A DNA stretch of 64,000 nucleotides from BOG-224 sp963783505 (GTDB lineage Bacteria > Acidobacteriota > Terriglobia > Bryobacterales > Bryobacteraceae): positions 164,975 through 228,974 of the forward strand of contig CAWAOP010000027.1 in NCBI GenBank assembly GCA_963783505.1. The letters run 5' to 3'. This document shows, one piece after another, positions 44,333 through 52,209 of this stretch. Positions within the stretch are counted from its first letter, which is position 1, and each line of letters begins with the position of its first letter. The notes beneath the pieces are model-generated. The model saw only the letters and a program-made list of their open reading frames with translations. It did no database searches and was not told where the DNA came from. The position numbers were made by a program, and so were the translations under genes.

Positions 44333-45112
44333 GTGCGCCTCGCGTCCCATTCCGGCGTGCGGCCGAGCGCCCGGCCTCCGCTTCGGGCTCAAGCAGCCTT
44401 GGCCGCCGGCCTCCTGCTTTGTCCCTTCGCCCTGGCGGCGCAAGACGGCCCGCAAATCGTGCCCCAACCTCCGCCGGCGCCATCGGCCGAATCCGGCAAG
44501 CAGCAGCTTTTCACGCTGATGGACCAGATCCACACCGCTATCCGCCTGGAGGACTGGGCGGAGGCGTTACGCCTTTCTTTTCAGTTGAATACAAGCCTGC
44601 TTCTGTACCGGGTCAAATCCGGACAGGTTGATACTTCACTCGAGCTGGCTCATCTCCAGATGCTCGCCGCGAAGGACGCCACCACGCGAACCGCCCAATT
44701 GCCCCGCCTCGCGCGAGCGGCGTTTTCCGCGCAGCAGAACTCCCTCGCGGAGAGCTACGCCAGGGAGGCGCTGGAAGCCGCCAAACACGGGACGTTCCCG
44801 TGGACAGGCGACGCCGTCTTCCAGGGCAACACGATCCTGGGCAGGCTGGCCCTCCGCAAAGGCGATCTGCGCGCCGCGGACGATTATTTGATCGCATCCG
44901 GAAAAACGCCCGGCAGCCCCACGCTCGATGGCATTGGCCCCAGCATGAAGCTGGCCCGCGACCTGCTTGAGGAAAACCAATGGGAGCCGGTCATCGGCTA
45001 CCTCGAGGAATGCAAGTCCTTCTGGTCCCCCGGAGCGCGCAGACTGGCAGAGTGGCTGGCGCTGACCCGCGCGAAGCTGATACCTGATTTCGGGCAGAAT
45101 CTGGAGTACTGA
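44333..45112 (+). CDS. Secreted TPR-like hypothetical protein
   Basis: A 259-residue protein with a signal peptide (RAQAALAAGLLLCPFALAAQ) and then helix-rich repeats typical of TPR proteins (LARAAFSAQQNSLAESYAREAL, ILGRLALRKGDLRAADDYL). A periplasmic scaffolding role is likely, with no known partner. GTG start at 44333; an in-frame start closer to the hydrophobic core is possible. Confidence 0.65.
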   Translation: MRLASHSGVRPSARPPLRAQAALAAGLLLCPFALAAQDGPQIVPQPPPAPSAESGKQQLFTLMDQIHTAIRLEDWAEALRLSFQLNTSLLLYRVKSGQVDTSLELAHLQMLAAKDATTRTAQLPRLARAAFSAQQNSLAESYAREALEAAKHGTFPWTGDAVFQGNTILGRLALRKGDLRAADDYLIASGKTPGSPTLDGIGPSMKLARDLLEENQWEPVIGYLEECKSFWSPGARRLAEWLALTRAKLIPDFGQNLEY

Positions 45113-45117
45113 GGAAA

Positions 45118-45206
45118 GAAGACAGAAGTCAGGAGTCAGGAGTCAGAATGCTGAAGGCTGAAGGCTGAAGTTAGGAGTCAGGAGCCCGGAGCCAGAAGCC
45201 AGGAGC
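45118..45206. repeat. Short direct repeats (GTCAGGA type)
   Basis: About 90 bp made of GTCAGGAGTCAGGA, GCTGAAG and GGAGCC/CAGAAGCC units in tandem, and a second patch at 45310-45345. No coding potential. Confidence 0.7.
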
Positions 45207-45215
45207 TACTGAGGC

Positions 45216-45303
45216 TCGCATAATACAGCACGGCCTCAAGCCGAGCCGTGACCGTGAGGGAGCGGAGGGCCGAGGTCAGGCTGTCTTGCGCAGTATTATG
45301 CGA
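45216..45303. repeat. Inverted repeat carrying a dispersed 25-nt motif
   Basis: Arms TCGCATAATAC (45216-45226) and GTATTATGCGA (45293-45303) pair perfectly. Inside, 45241-45265 matches in reverse complement the stretch 52179-52203 with two mismatches, so this motif is dispersed in the genome. Confidence 0.7.
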
Positions 45304-45434
45304 CCTTCAATAGAAGCCAAGAGTCAGGGGCAAGAGTCAGGAGACAGGGGGTCAGAATGGACTTCGCCCGGCGATGGGTGCGGGGCAAGGACGATCGAGA
45401 CGCGTTGCATCAGCCCGTCAGGGCCGAAGATATG

Positions 45435-45598
45435 TAGCCCAGTGCGTGAGCGCTGGGACCAGTGCGTAAGTAGGATCAGCCCCGGAACGGGGCGAAAGGG
45501 TTTGCTGGTTCGACACCTGTCTTGCGGGCGGCATCTTACGCCCCGTTCCGGGGCTCTGCGATTCGATGCCAGGTTCCCAGCGCTTGCGCGCTGGGCTA
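45435..45598. repeat. Nested palindromic element
   Basis: Outer arms 45435-45460 and 45572-45598 (TAGCCCAG...GCGCTGGG type) and inner arms GCCCCGGAACGGGGCG (45479-45494) with its partner at 45539-45554. A further small hairpin GCCCCTGCCGGGGC is at 45608-45621. No gene is visible in the 45113-45657 stretch. Confidence 0.75.
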
Positions 45599-45657
45599 TT
45601 CTCTTGCGCCCCTGCCGGGGCTTAGTCACCGAGATGCCGCGGTGATAGACTTCAATC

Positions 45658-45852
45658 ATGAGCCGGGTTGAGGAGATCGAAGCAGCAATCGATTGCCTGC
45701 CGCCGGAAGAATACCGGCGCATCGTCCAGTGGTTTCGCGAGCGGGATCAGGTGTTGTGGGACGAGCAACTGGATGCCGATTCCTCCGCGGGCAAGCTCGA
45801 TTTTCTTTTTGCGGAAGCTGTAAGCGAATCGGCAAGAGGCGTCCGACGTTAG
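45658..45852 (+). CDS. Orphan RelB/ParD-like antitoxin
   Basis: A 64-residue protein, MSRVEEIEAAIDCLPPEEYRRI then WDEQLDADSSAGKLDFLFAEA, in the style of small addiction-module antitoxins that precede a RelE/ParE toxin. No toxin follows; the next 100 bp are a palindromic repeat. It may be a remnant or work with a toxin elsewhere. Confidence 0.65.
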   Translation: MSRVEEIEAAIDCLPPEEYRRIVQWFRERDQVLWDEQLDADSSAGKLDFLFAEAVSESARGVRR

Positions 45853-45871
45853 TGGCCAACCCAGAAGCTAG

Positions 45872-45945
45872 TTTCGGGGACAGGCCACCAAACCCCTAAA
45901 TTCCAGTGCCCGATTTATTGGGGGTTTCGTAGCCTGTCCCCGAAA
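45872..45945. repeat. Inverted repeat after the orphan antitoxin
   Basis: Arms around TTTCGGGGACAGGC (45872) and GCCTGTCCCCGAAA (ending 45945) pair over about 25 bp with few mismatches, loop about 25 bp. It sits where a toxin gene would be expected. Confidence 0.75.
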
Positions 45946-46081
45946 TGGAACTGATTGCCCGGTCGTAAAGCCCCACTGATGAGAAATCCTGCGCGTCGTT
46001 TTGGCAGTGAGGCTCGTCGTCTTCACCAGACCCGCTCGGGAGCCTGACTGAAACGCCCCCGACCCCCGGCCCCTGCTTCTG

Positions 46082-47929
46082 CTACCCCAACTGACCCACA
46101 TCCCTTACCGCTCCGCGCGATGCGCTGGTGGCCATGGCGGCGTAGGCTCGCAGGGCGGTTGAGATCTTCCGGCGGCGCGTGGCCGGTTGCCATGCGTTCG
46201 CGCCACGCGCTTCCACGGCTGCGCGGCGCTTCGCCAGTTCGTCATCCGAGATGGCCACTCGCATCGTGCGGTTCGGAATATCGATCTCGATTTGGTCGCC
46301 GTCTTCGATCAGCGCGATCGCCCCGCCTTGCGCCGCTTCTGGCGATACGTGGCCGATGGAGAGCCCGGACGTGCCGCCGGAGAAGCGTCCATCGGTCACC
46401 AGCGCGCAGGCTTTGCCGAGTCCCTTCGATTTCAGGTAGCTCGTGGGATACAGCATCTCCTGCATGCCCGGTCCGCCTTTGGGGCCTTCGTACCGGATCA
46501 CCACGACCTCGCCCGCCTTCACGCGATCGCCCAGAATGCCTTCGACGGCGTCTTCCTGGCTTTCGAACACGCGCGCGGGCCCGGCGAATACCAGGTATGA
46601 TGCGTCCACGCCCGCCGTTTTTACAATCGAGCCCTCTAGCGCAATGTTCCCGTATAACGTCGCCAAGCCGCCGTCCTTGCTGAAGGCGTGCGCCACATCG
46701 CGAATCGCGCCCTTTTCGCGATCCAGATCCACCGTTTCGTAACGCGAGTTCTGGCTGAACGGTTCGGTGGTGCGGATGCCGCCCGGCGCCGCCCGGTAGA
46801 ACTCCGCCACCGCGGGGTTCGTCTGCCGCATCACGTCCCAGCGCTCGATCGCTTCGCCAATAGTCGCCGCGTGAACCGTCGGAACGTCCCGGTGGATCAG
46901 GCCAACTTGGTCCAGCTCGGCCAGAATCCCGAGAATGCCGCCCGCGTGATGCACGTCCTCCACGTGCACCGTGGCCGATGACGGCGCCACCTTGCAGATG
47001 TTCGGGACGCGCCGCGAAAGCCGGTCGATGTCGCGCATGGTGAACGGCACGCCGGCTTCCTGCGCCGCCGCCAGCAGGTGCAGCACCGTGTTGGTGGAAC
47101 CGCCCATGGCGATATCGAGCGACATGGCGTTTTCGAAGGCGTCGAACGTCGCGATGCCGCGCGGCGCGGCCGCCGCGTCGCCCTGCTCGTAGTAACGGCG
47201 CGACAGTTCCACGATCCGCCGTCCGGCTTCGAGGAAAAGCCCCTTGCGATCGGCGTGCGTAGCGACCAGCGTCCCATTGCCCGGAAGCGCGAGCCCCAGC
47301 GCTTCCATCAGGCAGTTCATCGAATTGGCCGTGAACATCCCGGAGCAGGACCCGCAGGTCGGGCACGCCGACCGTTCCATCTCCATGGTGTCCTCATCCG
47401 AATATTTGGGATCGGCGCCGGCAATCATGGCGTCGATCAGATCGATCGCTTTCGTCTGGCCGCCCAGAACCACTTTGCCCGCTTCCATCGGGCCGCCGGA
47501 AACGAAAATAGACGGAATGTTCAGCCGCAGCGCCGCCATCAACATTCCGGGCGTGATCTTGTCGCAGTTGGAAATGCACACCAGCGCATCCGCGCAATGC
47601 GCGTTGGCCATGTATTCGACGCTGTCGGCGATCAACTCCCGCGAAGGCAGGCTGTAGAGCATGCCATCGTGCCCCATCGCGATTCCGTCGTCGATGGCGA
47701 TGGTGTTGAACTCCTTCGCGACGCCTCCGGCTCGCTCAATCTCGCGGGCGACCATCTGACCCAGGTCCTTCAGGTGGACGTGCCCCGGCACGAATTGCGT
47801 GAAGGAATTGGCCACGGCGACAATCGGCTTGCCGAAATCCCCGTCCTTCATTCCAGTCGCGCGCCAGAGGCTGCGCGCTCCCGCCATATTCCGTCCGTGC
47901 GTGGTGGTTCGAGATCGATACTCAGGCAT
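46082..47929 (-). CDS. ilvD: Dihydroxy-acid dehydratase IlvD
   Basis: A 615-residue Fe-S dehydratase of valine/isoleucine synthesis. Cluster ligands are in CISNCDKITPGML and CPTCGSCSGMFTANSMNC; the C-terminal GRFSGGTSGLSIGHVSPEA and the DGR motif are typical. Full-length for the E. coli-like family. No other ilv gene is in the window. Confidence 0.95.
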   Translation of the reverse strand: MPEYRSRTTTHGRNMAGARSLWRATGMKDGDFGKPIVAVANSFTQFVPGHVHLKDLGQMVAREIERAGGVAKEFNTIAIDDGIAMGHDGMLYSLPSRELIADSVEYMANAHCADALVCISNCDKITPGMLMAALRLNIPSIFVSGGPMEAGKVVLGGQTKAIDLIDAMIAGADPKYSDEDTMEMERSACPTCGSCSGMFTANSMNCLMEALGLALPGNGTLVATHADRKGLFLEAGRRIVELSRRYYEQGDAAAAPRGIATFDAFENAMSLDIAMGGSTNTVLHLLAAAQEAGVPFTMRDIDRLSRRVPNICKVAPSSATVHVEDVHHAGGILGILAELDQVGLIHRDVPTVHAATIGEAIERWDVMRQTNPAVAEFYRAAPGGIRTTEPFSQNSRYETVDLDREKGAIRDVAHAFSKDGGLATLYGNIALEGSIVKTAGVDASYLVFAGPARVFESQEDAVEGILGDRVKAGEVVVIRYEGPKGGPGMQEMLYPTSYLKSKGLGKACALVTDGRFSGGTSGLSIGHVSPEAAQGGAIALIEDGDQIEIDIPNRTMRVAISDDELAKRRAAVEARGANAWQPATRRRKISTALRAYAAMATSASRGAVRDVGQLG

Positions 47930-48051
47930 GAAACCAGTATGCCAAACCCGCGCACAATTCCCGCACTGAGAACCTCCGGCCGGCCACGCCGCCTTCCGGG
48001 GCGGCGCCGGCGTACTGGTTCACCTTTGCGTCTGTTAGACTCGAACCAGAG

Positions 48052-48354
48052 ATGGACGGCGATTTGAATGGCGCGTTGCGAACGCTTCGGGCGCACGAGA
48101 GCGACTTGCGGCGGTTAGGCGTGGTGCATGCTGCCATATTTGGGTCCGCGGCCCGCGGCGACGCGCGCCCCGAGAGCGATATCGACATCCTGGTGGAACT
48201 GGATCCGGCTAAGCCCATCGGCCTGTTCGAGTATGCGCGCCTGAAGTTGTCCATCGGCGAGTTGTTCGCCGGCACGGTGGACGTAGTCAACCGAAAGACC
48301 TTGAGGCCTCTACTGCGAGAGAACATCCTTCGCGAAGCCGTCGATGCCTTCTAA
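48052..48354 (+). CDS. MNT-type nucleotidyltransferase (MntA-like antitoxin)
   Basis: A 100-residue minimal nucleotidyltransferase: VVHAAIFGSAARGDARPESDIDILVEL has the GSx10DxD core, with a third acidic position in TVDVVNR. In MntA-HepT systems this protein AMPylates and silences the HEPN toxin. It overlaps the next gene by 11 bp. Confidence 0.88.
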   Translation: MDGDLNGALRTLRAHESDLRRLGVVHAAIFGSAARGDARPESDIDILVELDPAKPIGLFEYARLKLSIGELFAGTVDVVNRKTLRPLLRENILREAVDAF

Positions 48355-48688
48355 GAATCCCGCACAACGCCTGCGCGACATTCTGGATAACATCGACTCC
48401 ATACGTACCTTCACCGCCCAACTCGATTTCTCGGGCTTTTCGCGGGACAGCAAGACTACTTACGCCGTGACTCGTGCCCTTGAAATCATCTCCGAAGCCG
48501 CGCGAAGGCTACCGCAAGACGTTAGGGAACGACACCCGGGAATTGATTGGGCCGGCATCTCCGCGGCGGGGAACGTATATCGGAAGGAGTACGAAAGCGT
48601 TGACGATGCGCTGATCTGGCATACCGTTCAGACCGGCCTTGAACCGCTCCGCCAAGCTGTAAGCGCCGAACTGGCCAAGCTCAATTGA
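48344..48688 (+). CDS. HEPN-domain protein (DUF86, HepT-like)
   Basis: A 114-residue HEPN protein: RLRDILDNIDSIRTFTAQLDF, TRALEIISEAARRLPQDVRERHPGIDW and the C-terminal ESVDDALIWHTVQTGL. The expected RNase motif R-x4-6-H-x-Y reads G76-N-V-Y-R-K81-E-Y83: the first Arg is Gly and the His is Lys, whereas the Tyr that is AMPylated in HepT is kept. It is therefore a HepT-like toxin whose nuclease activity is questionable. Confidence 0.87.
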   Translation: MPSKNPAQRLRDILDNIDSIRTFTAQLDFSGFSRDSKTTYAVTRALEIISEAARRLPQDVRERHPGIDWAGISAAGNVYRKEYESVDDALIWHTVQTGLEPLRQAVSAELAKLN

Positions 48689-48723
48689 GCGCTGGCTCCC
48701 GAGAAGCTAGTCATCGGCCAAGA

Positions 48724-50433
48724 TCATCGCTTCCTCGCCACCACAAGCCCTTGAGTCAGAATCAGCGGCCACAATGTTCTTCGGCTCAGAACTTCTCCGC
48801 ACGCTTCCAGATCCGCGAGCACTTCCTCGTGCTTGAGCGGGCGTTCGTCCGGAAACTTCCATAGTCCGAACGTTTCCAGCAGGCCCCGCGCCGCACGATA
48901 GAGCCAGGTTGGCGTGGGGTAAGTAATCATCGCGATTCCGCCCGGGCGCAGCAGATCGAAATGCGCTCGCACGGCCCACCGCGTGCCGGCCGGATCGAAG
49001 TGCTCAATCAAGCCTACGCTATATACAAGGTCCGCCTGGAGCGCAACCGTTAGAGCCAGCACGTCCTGCTCATGCAGGCGCACCACCGATCCGGCCACGG
49101 CGCGATCTTCCATCAGCGAGAGTCCGTACCGGTTCGAATCGACGATGTCGTAGGAGCGGCAGGGAACACCGGCTAGCATGGCGTCCAGGAAGCAACTATT
49201 GGCGCCGCCCAATTCGGCGATGGCCAGCGGGCCATTGGAGACGGGAATCGCAAAACGCCGGATCGAGGCGAGCAGCGCCGCCGTCGTATATTTCCGCGTC
49301 AGCTTCGCGGTGGCCGGGACGCTGGCGTAGTAGCGGTCCCAATCCGTAGCTTGTCCCGGCGCGCTCCGCCCGGTTCTGGTGAAGACGAAATCGCGCTGGA
49401 TGGCGAAGTTCGCGGTGAACAGCAGCGCTTCGGCCAGCAGCTTCGCAACGAGAGTGCGCAACCCCAGGCGCGAATGCAGCACCTGGATCAGCATGTAGGA
49501 AACCAGCCCGTTGGCGACCACCAGCCCGACATACTTCGGAAACACGATCTTGTGTTTCTGTTGCGACTGGAAGACCACGCTCCGTGCCCCGAGGTAATTG
49601 AAAATCATCGCCACGAAGCGGCCGGCGATCTGGGATTCGGCGATGCTCCCTGTCGCCGAATAGGCGAAAGCGAAGACCAGGTTATCGATCACCGCGGTGA
49701 GCAGCGAGAGGACGCTAAACCGGAGCAGAAGAAAGTAGATTTTCATTGAGTCGAACAGCGGACGGAAGTGCGAGCTCTTGTTGCCATCCAGATAAATGGT
49801 CCGGATCGGAACCTGAACGATTGGGCACGCCTGGTGCTTGCAAGCCATCAGCATGTCCAGTTCAAATTCATATCCCGAAGTCGGCGCGCGCAGAAGGTGA
49901 GGGATCAGCGAGACAGGCACGCCGCGCAAGCCGGTCTGCGTGTCCGCCAGATCGCGGCCCACCACCACGCGCATCAACATGCGCGTAATGGAATTTCCGG
50001 CGCGGCTCCGAAAGGGAACATTCGCGTCGAATGCGCGAACGCCCAGGATCAAAGCGTCCCGCCGCTCGCGCAATGCGCCTGCCACTCGCAGAATGTCTTC
50101 CACGGAGTGCTGGCCATCGGCGTCCGCCGTCACTACGCCGAGGCAGCCGGGAAACGTCACCAGCGCGAAATTCATGCCGGTCTTCAGCGCGGCGCCCTTC
50201 CCCAGGTTGACCGCATGACGCACCAGGCAGACCCTTTCAAATGCCGTGACCGCTCGGAAGCGCTCTTCGAATTCCGGGCCGCTGCCGTCATCGACGACGA
50301 TAATCGCCTCGGCCCCCCGAGCGAGCAGGCTCGCCACCAGAGGCCCCAGCGATTCGCCCGGCTTGTAAGCGGGAATTACAACGGGAACTTCCGCGGAGTG
50401 CGGTGGGTTTGCCACAATGCCGCATTTTCCCAT
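48724..50433 (-). CDS. Three-domain fusion: GT2 glycosyltransferase, GtrA-like membrane domain, methyltransferase
   Basis: A 569-residue protein. Residues about 15-230 are a DPM1-type GT2 (VPVVIPAYKPGESL, IIVVDDGSG, GVVTADADGQHS). About 235-350 is a GtrA-like four-helix membrane domain (FSVLSLLTAVIDNLVFAF, VGLVVANGLVSYMLIQV, LLAEALLFTANFAIQRDFVF). About 365-569 looks like a Rossmann SAM methyltransferase (LAIAELGGANSCFLDAML, ADLVYSVGLIEHF, HFDLLRPGGIAMITYP). GT2 and GtrA occur together in phospholipid-linked glucose transfer; the added methyltransferase is uncommon. No frameshift is seen, so the fusion looks real. Confidence 0.85.
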   Translation of the reverse strand: MGKCGIVANPPHSAEVPVVIPAYKPGESLGPLVASLLARGAEAIIVVDDGSGPEFEERFRAVTAFERVCLVRHAVNLGKGAALKTGMNFALVTFPGCLGVVTADADGQHSVEDILRVAGALRERRDALILGVRAFDANVPFRSRAGNSITRMLMRVVVGRDLADTQTGLRGVPVSLIPHLLRAPTSGYEFELDMLMACKHQACPIVQVPIRTIYLDGNKSSHFRPLFDSMKIYFLLLRFSVLSLLTAVIDNLVFAFAYSATGSIAESQIAGRFVAMIFNYLGARSVVFQSQQKHKIVFPKYVGLVVANGLVSYMLIQVLHSRLGLRTLVAKLLAEALLFTANFAIQRDFVFTRTGRSAPGQATDWDRYYASVPATAKLTRKYTTAALLASIRRFAIPVSNGPLAIAELGGANSCFLDAMLAGVPCRSYDIVDSNRYGLSLMEDRAVAGSVVRLHEQDVLALTVALQADLVYSVGLIEHFDPAGTRWAVRAHFDLLRPGGIAMITYPTPTWLYRAARGLLETFGLWKFPDERPLKHEEVLADLEACGEVLSRRTLWPLILTQGLVVARKR

Positions 50434-50471
50434 GAATGGGAGCGGGATGGCATCGACAGCCCCGCCGGCGG

Positions 50472-50999
50472 CTACAGCATGAGCCCGGTGATCGCCACGG
50501 CCGCGCCGGCGACGCCGGCTACCACTCCGATCACCGGGAACATCTTCTTGCGCGAGATGAAGTAGAGCGAGCTCAGCACCAGCGCGATCTCAAGCAATCC
50601 CTCGCCGATGTCGTAGCGCAGCGCGCGATGTTCGGCGGCCTCGGCCGCGGCGTCCGCCTTCTCGGCTTCGGATTGATTACTTTTGCCCTTTCGGTCGTAA
50701 TCCACTTTCTGCCTGGCAATATCGGCCAGCGTCTTCTCCGCCGCGGGTCCCTTGGCGCCGATGATGGCGGCCAGGTCCTCGCCAAGTTCCAGGTTGTGGA
50801 ATTTCAGCCGGGTGGATTGGTAGTGCGACCACGCGTCGTTGGCCGCAGCCTTGTCTATGATCGCCGCGGTGTGCGTCCGATGCGAGGCAATGCTCGTCAT
50901 CGCCAGCGCCACCGCCAAAATTGCGGCGAGCACTCCGACCTTCTGACCCGACGGGTCGCTCTCATGCCCGCCTTCGTGGTGAATTTCCAGTTCCGCCAT
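50472..50999 (-). CDS. DUF4337 membrane protein
   Basis: A 175-residue protein of DUF4337: KVGVLAAILAVALAMTSIASH is the first helix, then ANDAWSHYQSTRLKFHN and an alpha-helical stretch rich in Lys/Glu/Ala, and two C-terminal helices (LEIALVLSSLYFISRK, PVIGVVAGVAGAAVAITG). Function unknown. The start ATG at 50999 (MAELEIHH) is preferred over 51014. Confidence 0.8.
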   Translation of the reverse strand: MAELEIHHEGGHESDPSGQKVGVLAAILAVALAMTSIASHRTHTAAIIDKAAANDAWSHYQSTRLKFHNLELGEDLAAIIGAKGPAAEKTLADIARQKVDYDRKGKSNQSEAEKADAAAEAAEHRALRYDIGEGLLEIALVLSSLYFISRKKMFPVIGVVAGVAGAAVAITGLML

Positions 51000-51027
51000 A
51001 TTCGCCGCTTCCACTTATCATAATCTG

Positions 51028-51477
51028 GTGGACACGGACGCGCGGTTCATGCGGGAAGCGCTGCGGCTGGCCCGCGAGGGAGCGGCCGGCGAGGAGACGC
51101 CCGTGGGCGCCGTGCTGGCGATTGGCGGAGAGATTGCGGGCCGCGGCTGGAATTCGCCCATCGCGCACCACGACCCTACGGCGCACGCGGAAATCCTGGC
51201 TTTGCGCGAAGCGGCCGCACGCATGAAAAACTACCGGCTGCCAGGCTCGACCCTCTATTGCACTCTCGAACCTTGCGTCATGTGCGCGGGGGCGCTGGTG
51301 GCGGCGCGCGTGGAGCGCCTGGTATTCGGCGCGCGGGACCTGCGGTTCGGCGGCGTCCGCAGCAAGTTTCGACTAGCCGATTCGGACGTCCTGAACCACT
51401 CGATCGAGATTGTCGAAGGCGTCCTGGCCACTGAATGCGTCGAACTGCTTCAGGAGTTCTTCAGGACGAAACGCTGA
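51028..51477 (+). CDS. tadA: tRNA-specific adenosine deaminase TadA
   Basis: A 149-residue deaminase that makes inosine-34 in tRNA-Arg. HAE at 53-55 (zinc His and proton-shuttle Glu) and PCVMC at 82-86 (zinc Cys83 and Cys86) are intact. Starts at GTG 51028, which places the usual MREALRLAREG near the N-terminus. Divergent from the DUF4337 gene. Confidence 0.94.
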   Translation: MDTDARFMREALRLAREGAAGEETPVGAVLAIGGEIAGRGWNSPIAHHDPTAHAEILALREAAARMKNYRLPGSTLYCTLEPCVMCAGALVAARVERLVFGARDLRFGGVRSKFRLADSDVLNHSIEIVEGVLATECVELLQEFFRTKR

Positions 51478-51536
51478 TCGCCGAATTCGAAATACGGCGT
51501 TCCAGCTTTTCCACTCCGATCCCCAGCTCGCAGCGA

Positions 51537-52124
51537 CTACTTGGCCGGCTTGGCTACGGTGTGGATCGTAATGGCCACTTCGTCCTTCACGCGCAGCATC
51601 AGCACGCTCGGGTTCTTCATGCCCCATTTCACGTAGGGCACGATAAAAGTCAGCGTCGCGGAATACTGGCCCTGATGCGCCTCTACGTCGGCCTGCATGA
51701 CGATCTCATGGTCGCTCCCGTGAATCAGAAACATCCCGTGCAGCTTGACCTGGGATTTGCCCTCCGTCGCGACGGTTCCTTCAACGCGGTCGGGCCGGAA
51801 TACGATTTCGGGGTACTTGGCGCTCTCGAGGATCTCTTTGCTCATGCGGTTGTCTTGCGCCGCCGTTCCGCTGTCGCCGCTGGCCGCATCCACCGCCATC
51901 TCACCGGCCGCGTGGCCGGTAGACGGGTCGAACAGCAGAGTTCCTCGTTTGAGCTTGAATGCGCCGTGCACCGTGTGCAGAACGTCTCCAAGCGTGAACT
52001 CCACCTTGGTTTGCGCCGGGTCAATCGCCAGCGCCGTATCTTCGGGCGCCGCCGCAGCCGAGACGCACAACGCCAGCGCCGCTACGGCAATTCCACTCAG
52101 CACAACTCGTTTCATTCGGTTCAT
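51537..52124 (-). CDS. YceI-family secreted protein
   Basis: A 195-residue lipocalin-like YceI protein with a signal peptide (VVLSGIAVAALALCVSAAAA). Family features: IDPAQTKVEFTLGDVLHTVHG, NRMSKEILESAKYPEIVFRPDRV and the C-terminal strands (HQGQYSATLTFIVPY). YceI proteins bind isoprenoid-type lipids in the periplasm. Confidence 0.88.
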   Translation of the reverse strand: MNRMKRVVLSGIAVAALALCVSAAAAPEDTALAIDPAQTKVEFTLGDVLHTVHGAFKLKRGTLLFDPSTGHAAGEMAVDAASGDSGTAAQDNRMSKEILESAKYPEIVFRPDRVEGTVATEGKSQVKLHGMFLIHGSDHEIVMQADVEAHQGQYSATLTFIVPYVKWGMKNPSVLMLRVKDEVAITIHTVAKPAK

Positions 52125-52178
52125 ATATTTTCTTCCGCTACGCGGGGTTGCTTTCTGATCTGAGGCCGATTCGGGCCT

Positions 52179-52203
52179 CCGCTCCCTGACGGTCGCGGCT
52201 CGG
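52179..52203 (-). repeat. Dispersed 25-nt motif, second copy
   Basis: Reverse complement matches 45241-45265 at 23 of 25 positions; lies between yceI and the FAD reductase. Confidence 0.6.
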
Positions 52204-52209
52204 TTCGAG

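Noticed and set aside
45239..45303. Possible small RNA in the hairpin region
   Set aside because: A dispersed copy exists at 52179 and there is no promoter, so a repeat is simpler.
45113..45657. CRISPR array
   Set aside because: Short repeats are present but irregular in length and spacing, with no unique spacers and no cas gene in the window.
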